Source of the DNA: Bacillota bacterium
Lineage (GTDB): Bacteria > Bacillota_E > JAJZYS01 > JAJYTV01
DNA length: 64,000 nucleotides
Assembly: GCA_021845645.1 (NCBI GenBank)
Contig: JAJZVM010000001.1
Span: 1-64,000, forward strand
Reading direction: 5' to 3'
The translations under genes and the position numbers were made by a program. Below, one piece after another: positions 35,182 to 42,671 of this stretch (positions are counted from its first letter, which is position 1; every line of letters starts with the position of its first letter). Under the pieces are notes generated by a model. It made no database searches and was not told where the DNA came from. It saw only the letters and a list, made by a program, of their open reading frames with translations.

Positions 35182-36173
35182 GAGCTACGCCGCCTGTCCG
35201 TATGCAGGATGAGCCAGATGAAGAAGGGCCCGCCGATCAGGGCGGTGATGATCCCCACCGGCACCTCCCCAAAGGGCAGCGAGCGCGCCACCGTGTCGGC
35301 CAGGACCAAGAAGCCCGCTCCGCCCGCCGTGCTCGCCAGGAGCGAGCGGTCGTGCGCGGCGCCGAAGAGGCGCCGCGCCACGTGCGGCGCGACGAGTCCG
35401 ACGAAGCCGATCAAGCCGGAGGCGGCCACGGCGACGGCCGTCGTCAGCCCTGCGAGCAGGAGCAGCAGAAGGCGCGTGCGCTGCACGTCGACGCCGAGGT
35501 AGTAGGCCTGGGACTCCCCCATCGCCAGCGCGTCGAGCTCACGCCGATGGTAGACGCCGAGGCTGAGACCGATGGCGAGGACGACGCCTAGCGTCGCGAT
35601 CTGGCTCCACGTCACTCCGCCGAGGCCACCGAGGAACCAGAAGTAGACCGACAGGAGCGCAGTATGGTCGAAGGCGAGGAGCAGCGACGTGACGGCACCG
35701 AGCACCACCGAGAGCGCGTAGCCCACAAGCACGATGGTGACGCTGCCGGCTCCCCGCATGCGCGACGCCGAGGAGGCGGCGAGCACGGCGAGCGCCGCAC
35801 CGACGAATGCTCCCACGGGCATCAGGCTGAGCTGCGGCACGGCGATCTCGGCCACCGTGGCGCCGAGGCCGGCTCCGGCCGAGGTGCCGATGAGATAGGG
35901 GTCGGCCAGAGGATTGCGCAGGAGAGCCTGGAGGATGGCGCCGGACAGGCCAAGTGCCGCGCCGACGAAGGCCGCGCCCACGATGCGCGGCAGCCGGACC
36001 TGCCAGACGATCGCGGCGACGACACTCGTCGCGTTCGGATGGCCGAGAGCGGACAGCACCGCTCCAGGCGCGATGCCCGTCGGGCCCACGAGCACAGCCG
36101 CGAGCATCTCCAGGACCAGCAGGCCCAGAAGGAGGATGCCGCGCGGGCGCATGCCCGTGAACCGCGTGGTCAC
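35178..36173 (-). CDS. btuC: Cobalamin ABC transporter permease (FecCD family)
   Basis: 331-residue membrane protein with 9-10 hydrophobic helices and the family texts RLPRIVGAAFVGAALGLSG, NPLADPYLIGTSAGAGLGA and GFVGLVAPHVARRLFG (coupling region). GTG 36173 overlaps the btuF stop by 4 nt. Forms the membrane channel of the importer with the neighbouring ATPase and binding protein. Confidence 0.92.
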   Translation of the reverse strand: MTTRFTGMRPRGILLLGLLVLEMLAAVLVGPTGIAPGAVLSALGHPNATSVVAAIVWQVRLPRIVGAAFVGAALGLSGAILQALLRNPLADPYLIGTSAGAGLGATVAEIAVPQLSLMPVGAFVGAALAVLAASSASRMRGAGSVTIVLVGYALSVVLGAVTSLLLAFDHTALLSVYFWFLGGLGGVTWSQIATLGVVLAIGLSLGVYHRRELDALAMGESQAYYLGVDVQRTRLLLLLLAGLTTAVAVAASGLIGFVGLVAPHVARRLFGAAHDRSLLASTAGGAGFLVLADTVARSLPFGEVPVGIITALIGGPFFIWLILHTDRRRSS

Positions 36174-37093
36174 GGAATCTTGTGCCCCGGATGCAGGTCC
36201 TTGGCAAGTTCCTGCACGCCCAGCACGACGGCCGGCGCCGGCTCGGAGAGCAGGTTCGGATCGATGTTCTGCGCGACGCGGCCCTCGCGCACGGCCGCGA
36301 TCGTGGACCAGCCGGGCCTGGCCGCAACGCTCTTGGCGCTGGCGTAGGGCGTGTCGAGCAGCACGATCACCTGCGGGTCCTGTGCGATGATCGTCTCGCT
36401 CGAGAGCGCCGGATACTGCTGATGCGTCACCGTGTCCGCGATGTTGCGGCCGCCGGCGATCTTGATAAGCCCATCGAGGAAGCTGCCAGGTCCGGCGGTG
36501 TAGTACTGGGTCGGATCGAGCTCGACGAAGACCTTCGGACGGCCGAGGTTTCGGACCGCGTGGCTGATCGCCTGCAGCTGGGCCTTCATCGACGCGACGA
36601 GCGACGCGGCCTTGCCCGACGTTCCGGTCGCCTGGCCGACGAAGGCGATGTCGCGGTAGATCCCCGCGACGCTGCTCGGATCGAGCGTGGCGACCTTCAG
36701 GTGGAGCGCCTCGATCTCCGAGATGTTCTTGACGCCCTGCATGGCCAGCACGAGCTGCGGATGCAGGGCCGCGATCTTCTCGACGTTGAGCCCGGTGTAG
36801 GAGTCGCCGACCACAGTGAGCCCCTTCGCTTCGCGGCTGTACGGCTCGGGGTCGTACTGGACGCTCTCGTCATCGATGCCCACGATGTCCCTCCGCAGAC
36901 CGAGAGAGAGCAGGATCTGCGTGTTCGATGGGCCGAGCGAGACGATGCGGGTCACGGGTGCCTTGAGCGTCAACTGCTTGCCCATGTCGTCGGTGAGGTG
37001 GATCGGACCCGCGACCGGCGGTGCCTGGCCGCAGCCGGCGATCAGCAAGGACCCGGCGGCGGCGAGCGCTGTGAGGAGAGCGAAACGGCGCAT
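36170..37093 (-). CDS. btuF: Cobalamin-binding lipoprotein (BtuF-like)
   Basis: 307 residues. A lipoprotein signal ends in the lipobox LIAGC (Cys about residue 21). The mature part is a class III periplasmic-binding fold: TRIVSLGPSNTQILLSLGL and GLNVEKIAALHPQLVLA in the first lobe, a long helix, and RPKVFVELDP in the second lobe. It captures B12 outside the cell and docks on BtuC. Directly downstream of the cobalamin riboswitch. Confidence 0.9.
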   Translation of the reverse strand: MRRFALLTALAAAGSLLIAGCGQAPPVAGPIHLTDDMGKQLTLKAPVTRIVSLGPSNTQILLSLGLRRDIVGIDDESVQYDPEPYSREAKGLTVVGDSYTGLNVEKIAALHPQLVLAMQGVKNISEIEALHLKVATLDPSSVAGIYRDIAFVGQATGTSGKAASLVASMKAQLQAISHAVRNLGRPKVFVELDPTQYYTAGPGSFLDGLIKIAGGRNIADTVTHQQYPALSSETIIAQDPQVIVLLDTPYASAKSVAARPGWSTIAAVREGRVAQNIDPNLLSEPAPAVVLGVQELAKDLHPGHKIP

Positions 37094-37120
37094 CTGCGAA
37101 CACTCCCTTTCCTGGAAACG

Positions 37121-37375
37121 AAAAACGCCCGGATTGCTCCGGGCGGCCCCAAGAAGGCAGCGCTGCGCCGCCTTCCGGCGTGGCCTCTTCTCCGGAGGAT
37201 CGCCGGCATGGCGCGGGCAGGTCTCCTGGCTCGCGGTGTCCTCGCGCCGCCTTCCCGTCCGTAGACAGTGGCGTTCTGGCGCTCATCGGCCGCATACAGT
37301 GGCGGGACCGCTCAGGCTTCGCACCTGATTCCCTCTTCGCCCCCCGCGGGGGCACCCGCAACCCTGCACTATGCA
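37121..37375 (-). promoter_or_regulatory. Cobalamin riboswitch with terminator upstream of btuFCD
   Basis: On the minus strand the leader contains GGGAATCAGGTGCGAA, GCGGTCCCGCCACTG (37290-37312 region), a second GCCACTGTC and the B12-box-like GCCAGGAGACCTGC (37217-37230), the conserved core of the cobalamin aptamer. It ends in the hairpin CGCCCGG-agcaat-CCGGGCG (37126-37145) followed by TTTTTCG, 30 nt before btuF. Binding of B12 is expected to shut off the importer. Confidence 0.93.
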
Positions 37376-37386
37376 GTTGCCAAGTC

Positions 37387-38181
37387 CTATAGTGAACGAA
37401 CCAGCGGTGAATGCGCAAGGTGTGCCGGCGGATACCGCCGCCTTCCAAGCATCTCCTCGCCCGACTGGCGCTCCCACGCGGTCAGCGGCGAGGGCACGTC
37501 GCTCCAGCCGAGCAGGGCCACCTGGCGCTGGATTTCCTGCTTCACCACCTGCAGGTCCACAGCTCCGCCCAGCTCGGCGGTCAGCGACGTCACCGCCTCC
37601 GGCCTGAGGATGCGATCGCTCCCCGCGCGCCGGTAGAACTCCTGCAGCACGGCGGTGGTCGGCACCGGATCCTGCGTCACGAGCAGCATGCCCGACACGA
37701 GTGCATAGCCCTGGCGCAGGGCCTGAGCCACGCCGAGGAGCTTGCGCCCTCCCGTCGTGACGAGGTCCTGCGGTCCCTCGCAGTAGGATCCTGGGGCGCG
37801 GCCGAACCGCACGGGCACGCCGAGTGCCGCAAGAGCGTGCCGCACCGGGCGCGTCAGGTCGCGGAAGTTCGCGTCCAGCCGCGTCAGGTCGCGGCACGGC
37901 ACCGCCCCGAAGAAGCTGAGGCAGCCCTCATCGAGCAGGACGGCGGCACCGCCCCCGACCCGGACGTAGACCGGGAGTCCCCTGCTCTCCAGCCAGGCCA
38001 CGCCCTCTTCGGGATGCGGCAGCCGGAGGTCCTGCGGCCCGAGCAGCACGTACGGTGTGTTCATCCGCAGGCAGAAGGTCTTGGGCGCCCTGCCTTCCGC
38101 CACGGCGAGCGCCACCGTCTCTGCCAGCGTCGGCGAAAGGCGCCAGAGCAGGGGGTCCCCGGTCGCGTCGATGAAGCGCAA
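37387..38181 (-). CDS. Lipoate-protein ligase A/B family protein, LipM-like octanoyltransferase
   Basis: 264 residues of the biotin/lipoate ligase fold: RVGGGAAVLLDEG replaces the usual RRxGGGxVxHD motif, and SYCEGPQDLVTTGGRKLLG holds a Cys at the place of the LipM nucleophile together with the GRKxxG motif. This favours octanoyl transfer from ACP over ATP-dependent ligation, but lipoate ligase activity is possible. TTG 38181 has AGGAGGGG 7 nt upstream. It lies downstream of nothing in the same operon that would explain it; the 115 bases upstream hold no gene. Confidence 0.75.
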   Translation of the reverse strand: MRFIDATGDPLLWRLSPTLAETVALAVAEGRAPKTFCLRMNTPYVLLGPQDLRLPHPEEGVAWLESRGLPVYVRVGGGAAVLLDEGCLSFFGAVPCRDLTRLDANFRDLTRPVRHALAALGVPVRFGRAPGSYCEGPQDLVTTGGRKLLGVAQALRQGYALVSGMLLVTQDPVPTTAVLQEFYRRAGSDRILRPEAVTSLTAELGGAVDLQVVKQEIQRQVALLGWSDVPSPLTAWERQSGEEMLGRRRYPPAHLAHSPLVRSL

Positions 38182-38296
38182 GCTGTCCCCTCCTGCCGCA
38201 GCGGTTCCTCAAGTGGATCCAGCATACATCCTGGCCAGGCTTTGCGCAGATCCTCCCTGGCAACCGTCTTCTCGCACGGCCTGGAGCCGCCCCCGA

Positions 38297-39790
38297 TCAG
38301 GCGCCTTGCGCCTGACCTCCTTGCGCCGCGAGGCCGAGCGTCATGGCGAGCCCGATCACGCTGAGCGCGGCCACGAGCCAGATCACGTCGTGGAAACCCC
38401 CGGTGGCGGCGCGGGCCAGCAGTCGCCGCACCGCGGGACTTGTCCCAAGGCGCCCGCCGACGCCCGAAAACCCTGGCGCGACGTGACGGAACTGGCGTTG
38501 GGCCGCCTGGAGGAGCGCCGCCTCGCGCATCTGGAAGAAGGTCACGATCAGTGCGATGCCCGCTGCTCCGGAGACCCGGTCGACGACGTTGAACAGGGTG
38601 TTGCCGTCTGGAATCCTCTCCGCCGGCAGGCTCCCGAGCAGCCGGTTCAGGACGGGCTGGATGACAAAACCTATGGCAAAGCCTCGTCCAGAGAGGATAG
38701 CGGCCGTCAGCCACGGCGACGTGCCGACGCCCACCGCCAGCATGCCCAAGGTCGTCAGGCTGAGGATGGCCATGCCGAGAAACGTCGTGCGTCGCACGCC
38801 CAACCGGGCGGGTAACGCGTTGCCGATCACGGCGCCGAGACCGGTCGTAATCCCCTGGGGCAGGAGCGTCAGCCCCGCGACGATGGCGCTCTTCCCCTGG
38901 AACTCCTGCACAAAGGACGGAACAAGCACGATGAGAGCGAACGTGACAATGGAGACGACCGCGTTCAGGGCCATGGCGTAGGCCTGCTGAGGGTCTGCGA
39001 GCATGCCGAGGTCGACGATGGCGTGGGCGCGCCCTCGCGCCCAGACGGCGTACGCCGCGAGGAGCAGGAGGCCCGAGGACCAGTACGGCCACGCCTGTGC
39101 CGCCAGCCACCCCGCCTGCACCGCCGTCGACGTGCCGTACGTGCCGGCGGCGATGCCGCCCGCCAGGAACACGAAGCCGGGCAGGTCGAAGCGGGGCCGC
39201 TGCGCCGACGGCCCTGGATCGACGTCGGCCGGGATGCGGCCGACGCCGAGCAGGGCCAGGGCGCCGACAGGCACGTTGACGAGGAAGATGGAGGGCCAGC
39301 CCGCACAAGGGATGAGAAGCCCGCCGATGGCGGGCGCGAGCGCCGGAGCCAGAAACAGCATCATGCCCGCCACAGGCGACATCTGACGGGAACTCTGCCC
39401 CTCGCCAAACAGCATGTTCATGGCGAGCGGCACCATCGCTGCGCCGAACATGCCCTGGACGGCCCGGACGGCATCGAGGACCGCGACCGTCGGCGATGCC
39501 GCGCAGAGAGCCGACGCGGCGGTGAACCCGATGAGACTCACCATGTAGACGGGACGCGTCCCGAACCGCTTCGCGAGATACGCCGTGCCGGGCAGGGCTA
39601 CGCCGAGGGCGAGAAGGTATACGCTCACCACCCACTGCGCCGCGGCGAGCGAACTTTGCAGGGAGCGCGCGATGTCGGGCAGGGCCACGTTGACGATGCT
39701 GCTGTCGACCATGCTCATGAATGGTCCGGCAAGCAGGCCTGCCTGGGCCAATACGCCGAGACGCGGCGAGGAGGCTGCGATGTCGTCCAT
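38297..39790 (-). CDS. EmrB/QacA-type MFS multidrug exporter (DHA2)
   Basis: 497 residues with about 14 hydrophobic helices. Helix 1 reads FMSMVDSSIVNVALPDIA, the signature of the 14-helix drug exporters with its membrane Asp, and motif C-like text (GGLLIPCAGWPSIFLVNVP) follows. It lies 65 nt downstream of a TetR regulator on the same strand, so it is probably the regulated efflux pump. Substrate unknown. Confidence 0.88.
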   Translation of the reverse strand: MDDIAASSPRLGVLAQAGLLAGPFMSMVDSSIVNVALPDIARSLQSSLAAAQWVVSVYLLALGVALPGTAYLAKRFGTRPVYMVSLIGFTAASALCAASPTVAVLDAVRAVQGMFGAAMVPLAMNMLFGEGQSSRQMSPVAGMMLFLAPALAPAIGGLLIPCAGWPSIFLVNVPVGALALLGVGRIPADVDPGPSAQRPRFDLPGFVFLAGGIAAGTYGTSTAVQAGWLAAQAWPYWSSGLLLLAAYAVWARGRAHAIVDLGMLADPQQAYAMALNAVVSIVTFALIVLVPSFVQEFQGKSAIVAGLTLLPQGITTGLGAVIGNALPARLGVRRTTFLGMAILSLTTLGMLAVGVGTSPWLTAAILSGRGFAIGFVIQPVLNRLLGSLPAERIPDGNTLFNVVDRVSGAAGIALIVTFFQMREAALLQAAQRQFRHVAPGFSGVGGRLGTSPAVRRLLARAATGGFHDVIWLVAALSVIGLAMTLGLAAQGGQAQGA

Positions 39791-39855
39791 GGTGGACTCT
39801 CCTTTGTTGACTGACTATCTGTTCAACACATAAGCAAAAAGAAGACGTGCCGGTC

Positions 39856-40461
39856 CTAGCGTGCGCCTCCCGGCACGAAGAGTCGCACAAGGCTCTCGGC
39901 CCTCGGCAGGGACGCCGCCAGCGGCCGCATCGCGGCACCCACCGCAAGACCCTGCAACCACGTGCCGAACAGCGTCGCGATCTCCAGCGGGTCGCCTTCC
40001 ACGATCTGGCCCTCTGCCTGACCCGCGACCACCAGCTGCCGCATGAGTTTCTGGGTGCCTGCCACGAGCTCTTCCGCCGCCCGCCTGGCACTGGCAGGCA
40101 CGGCCTCGCTCATCATGGCCTGGAGCACGACCATGAAGATGTGCGGATCGTCGCCGAGGCCTGCAAGTTCCTGCTCGATCAGCCATCTCAGGCGCTCCAC
40201 AGGCGGTACGGGCAGGTCGATCGCCCTTCCGATCAGCTGCAGCACGCCGCGCGACGCCCGCTCGACCAAAGCGGTGAAGACTTCCTCCTTGCTCGCGAAG
40301 TAGTGGTAAAGGAGTCCCTTGCTCGTCTTGGCCGCATCCGCGATGTCGCTGATGCGCGTGCCGACGTATCCCTGGTGTGCGAACACCACCGCTGCCGCAG
40401 CCAGGATTTCCGCCTTGCGTTCTTCGCGAATCGCATGATTGGCCTCCTGGCTGCGGGGCAT
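39856..40461 (-). CDS. TetR-family transcriptional regulator
   Basis: 201 residues. The N-terminal DNA-binding helices read ILAAAAVVFAHQGYVGTRIS and DIADAAKTSKGLLYHYFASKEEVF, a textbook TetR domain; the C-terminal ligand-binding part is divergent. ATG 40461 has GAGG 8 nt upstream; GTG 40470 is the longer choice. It heads an operon with the DHA2 exporter and probably represses it together with itself. Confidence 0.9.
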   Translation of the reverse strand: MPRSQEANHAIREERKAEILAAAAVVFAHQGYVGTRISDIADAAKTSKGLLYHYFASKEEVFTALVERASRGVLQLIGRAIDLPVPPVERLRWLIEQELAGLGDDPHIFMVVLQAMMSEAVPASARRAAEELVAGTQKLMRQLVVAGQAEGQIVEGDPLEIATLFGTWLQGLAVGAAMRPLAASLPRAESLVRLFVPGGAR

Positions 40462-40481
40462 GACACCCACCTCTGTTCGAC

Positions 40482-40495
40482 TGACCGATAGGTCA
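40482..40495. promoter_or_regulatory. Candidate operator of the TetR regulator
   Basis: TGACCgataGGTCA is a perfect 5-bp inverted repeat with 4-nt centre (on the other strand TGACCtatcGGTCA), 21 nt before the regulator's start codon, a typical site for a TetR dimer. Autoregulation is inferred from position. Confidence 0.65.
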
Positions 40496-40701
40496 ATGAT
40501 AAGGCGACGAGAACCGTGCGGTCAACCCCTCCGCGGGAATGCCTCTTCCTAGATCGTCTTGTTCGGCATCGTGCCGACACCTCCCCTGGTCGATGTGAAA
40601 GCTCATCCAGATGCGTCATGTCCTTCCTCGTGAGGACATCATCGCTGATCAGCCAACCGGGACGGGCTTGCAGAGCCACGGCGCCGCAGCCTGGCCAAGC
40701 C

Positions 40702-40730
40702 TTGCGCAGCAGCCTGGCACATGCTATCGT
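40702..40730 (+). promoter_or_regulatory. Sigma-A promoter of rpmB
   Basis: TTGCGC (40702-40707) and TATCGT (40725-40730) with 17-nt spacing and an upstream TG (extended -10), 44 nt before the rpmB start. Between the TetR operator (40495) and here there is no gene. Confidence 0.6.
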
Positions 40731-40774
40731 ATATGGCGTTTGTACCTTTCTACGAGCATTGGGAGGGCTTCATC

Positions 40775-40966
40775 GTGGCTAAGACGTGCTCCGTGTGCGG
40801 CAAGGGTGTTGCGCACGGCAACTTGGTATCGCACTCGAACATCAAGACCCACCGCACGTGGGGCGCGAACATTCAGACGGTGCGCGCCGTGGTGAACGGG
40901 CGCGTCGAGCGGGTCGACGTGTGCACGCGCTGCCTGCGCTCCGGCAAGGTGCAGCGGGCGCTCTAG
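40775..40966 (+). CDS. rpmB: 50S ribosomal protein L28
   Basis: 63 residues, with the zinc-binding pairs CSVCGKG and CTRC, SHSNIKTHRTWGANIQ and RVDVCTRCLRSGKV. GTG 40775 follows GGGAGGG. As in Bacillus it lies beside spoVM and the prkC cluster, facing away from them. Confidence 0.96.
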   Translation: MAKTCSVCGKGVAHGNLVSHSNIKTHRTWGANIQTVRAVVNGRVERVDVCTRCLRSGKVQRAL

Positions 40967-40979
40967 GTCTTCGCACAGC

Positions 40980-41014
40980 GCGGGCGGCTCCCCCAGTTCG
41001 GGGAAGCCGCCCGC
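40980..41014. terminator. Hairpin between rpmB and spoVM
   Basis: GCGGGCGGCT (40980-40989) pairs with AGCCGCCCGC (41005-41014), extended inwards by C/G pairs. It lies between the two convergent stops and may serve both; the T-run is weak. Confidence 0.65.
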
Positions 41015-41038
41015 ATTGCGCCTGCCCGCCCGGGAGGC

Positions 41039-41149
41039 TCACCCCTCAGGCGGAGGCGTGGCCCTTTTGCCACGGCCCTCGAACAGAGAGAACAGGCCGA
41101 GCAGCAGACCGCCGAGGAGCTTCGGCACCCGTACGACGTGCACGCGCAA
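41039..41149 (-). CDS. spoVM: Stage V sporulation protein SpoVM homologue
   Basis: 36-residue amphipathic peptide beginning RVHVVRVPKLLGGLLLGLF. With a TTG start at 41149 it aligns without gaps to Bacillus SpoVM (KFYTIKLPKFLGG): Pro9, Lys10, Leu12, Gly13 and Gly14 coincide. SpoVM marks the convex forespore membrane and recruits SpoIVA for coat assembly. The tail is about 10 residues longer than in Bacillus and ends PPPEG. GGGGGTGG lies 7 nt before the TTG. Position between rpe and rpmB is the Bacillus order (thiN absent), which supports the call strongly. Too short for usual gene finders. Confidence 0.85.
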   Translation of the reverse strand: MRVHVVRVPKLLGGLLLGLFSLFEGRGKRATPPPEG

Positions 41150-41184
41150 CTCGAGTCCACCCCCGCTATCCATGCTATGGGGTG

Positions 41185-41832
41185 TCATGGCGTTTCGTGC
41201 AAGGCCCGGCGCATCTCCGCGATGCGCTCCGCCGGATCCGCGCCGGGAGAGAAGACGGCGGAACCTGCAACGAGGATGTCCGCCCCTGCCCGCACCACCT
41301 CCAGCGCGTTGGCGGGTCCGATGCCGCCGTCCACCTCGATCTTCACGCCGGGCAGGATCTCCCGCGCGCGCCGGATCTTCTCCATCTGCCCGCGCAGCAA
41401 GGACTGGCCACCAAAGCCTGGATCCACCGTCATGATGAGCAGGAGGTCCAGATCGTCCCGCACCTCTTCCACGGCCGCGAGCGGTGTACCGGGATTGAGC
41501 GCCACCCCTGCCTCGCAACCGAGGGCGTGCACCTCTGCCACCAGGCGGTGCAGGTGCGCCGTCGCCTCCGCGTGCACGATCAGCCGCCGTGCGCCGGCTT
41601 CCGCATAGCGCCCGAGGAGGTCCGAAGGCCGCTCGACCATCAGGTGGCACTCGACCGGCTCCTTGACCCCTTGCGCGATCGCGGCGCAGAGGAGCGGCCC
41701 GAAGGTGAGGTTCGGCACGAAGTGGCCGTCCATCACGTCGAGGTGCCAGACGTCCGCACCCTGGGCGCGCCTGAGCTCGTCAGCGAGATGCAGGAAATCC
41801 GCCGTCAGGATCGAGGGCGCGATCAGTGCCAC
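41185..41832 (-). CDS. rpe: Ribulose-phosphate 3-epimerase
   Basis: 215-residue TIM barrel of the pentose phosphate pathway. Motifs: APSILTADFLHLADEL, HLDVMDGHFVPNLTFGP (metal His and Asp), VECHLMVERP, TVDPGFGGQ, VDGGIGPANA. GTG 41832 follows AGGGAGG and overlaps the rsgA stop by 10 nt. Confidence 0.96.
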   Translation of the reverse strand: MALIAPSILTADFLHLADELRRAQGADVWHLDVMDGHFVPNLTFGPLLCAAIAQGVKEPVECHLMVERPSDLLGRYAEAGARRLIVHAEATAHLHRLVAEVHALGCEAGVALNPGTPLAAVEEVRDDLDLLLIMTVDPGFGGQSLLRGQMEKIRRAREILPGVKIEVDGGIGPANALEVVRAGADILVAGSAVFSPGADPAERIAEMRRALHETP

Positions 41833-42671
41833 TGAGGGGGCCTCCCTTCGATCTCGGCCAGGAATCTGCAGTACCGCGCATACCGTCCCTCGTCGATCCG
41901 GCCGAGGTCAACCGCCTCGCGGACGCCGCAGTCAGGCTCGGCGCGGTGGACGCAGTCGCCGAAGCGGCAGACCACGCCACGGAACTCTGGATAGAGGTCC
42001 CGCAGGCGGACGGGCGGCACCTCCGGCAGTTCGAGCGCAGAGAAGCCGGGCGTGTCTGCGAGCATCCGCCCCTCACCGATCTCGTAGAGCGTCGCAGATC
42101 GCGTCGTATGCCTGCCGCGCCTGAGCCTCGTGGAGATCGCCCCCACCTCCACCGCGATATCGGTGAGGGCCGCGAGCAGGCTCGACTTGCCGACACCACT
42201 CGGACCCGCCAGGACCGAGAGACCGCTCGGCAGGGCCGCCCGGATTGCCGCGACGCCGTCCCCTCGGATGGCCACCGTTTCGAGCACCTGGTAGCCCGCG
42301 GCGCGATAGGGCGTCGCAAACGCGGCGTGCTCCTCAGGCCCTGCCAGGTCGCACTTGTTGAGGACGAGCAGCGCCCCCAGCTCGATCGCCGCCGCCTGCA
42401 GCAGCAGCCGGTCGACATCGCTAGGCTGCACCGCGGGATCGCGCAGCGTCGCCACGACCACGAGCAGGTTCGCATTGGCCACAGGTGGACGACCGAGCTC
42501 GTTGCGCCGCGGCGCCACCTTGGTGATGTGCTCGCCGGAGACCTCCACCACGTCACCGGCCAGGAGCCCTCCCTGGCGCAGGATCCCCTTCGGCCGCAAG
42601 CTCAGGATGTCCTCTCCGGCGCGCACTTGCGCCCGATCGCCGAGTACGCGCAGCACGACTCCAGACTTCAC
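41823..42671 (-). CDS. rsgA: Ribosome small subunit biogenesis GTPase RsgA
   Basis: 282 residues with an N-terminal OB fold, then a circularly permuted GTPase domain in the order G4 (LVLNKCDLA), G1 (LAGPSGVGKSSLL), G2 loop (GRHTTRSATLY), G3 (LADTPGFS), and a C-terminal zinc site (CRFGDCVHRAEPDC). It helps 30S maturation. Directly after prkC with a GTGA overlap; in Bacillus the orthologue is a PrkC substrate. Confidence 0.95.
   Translation of the reverse strand: MKSGVVLRVLGDRAQVRAGEDILSLRPKGILRQGGLLAGDVVEVSGEHITKVAPRRNELGRPPVANANLLVVVATLRDPAVQPSDVDRLLLQAAAIELGALLVLNKCDLAGPEEHAAFATPYRAAGYQVLETVAIRGDGVAAIRAALPSGLSVLAGPSGVGKSSLLAALTDIAVEVGAISTRLRRGRHTTRSATLYEIGEGRMLADTPGFSALELPEVPPVRLRDLYPEFRGVVCRFGDCVHRAEPDCGVREAVDLGRIDEGRYARYCRFLAEIEGRPPQWH

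Noticed and set aside
34399..37093. Siderophore (iron) importer
   Set aside because: The family is shared, but the cobalamin riboswitch directly upstream points to vitamin B12.
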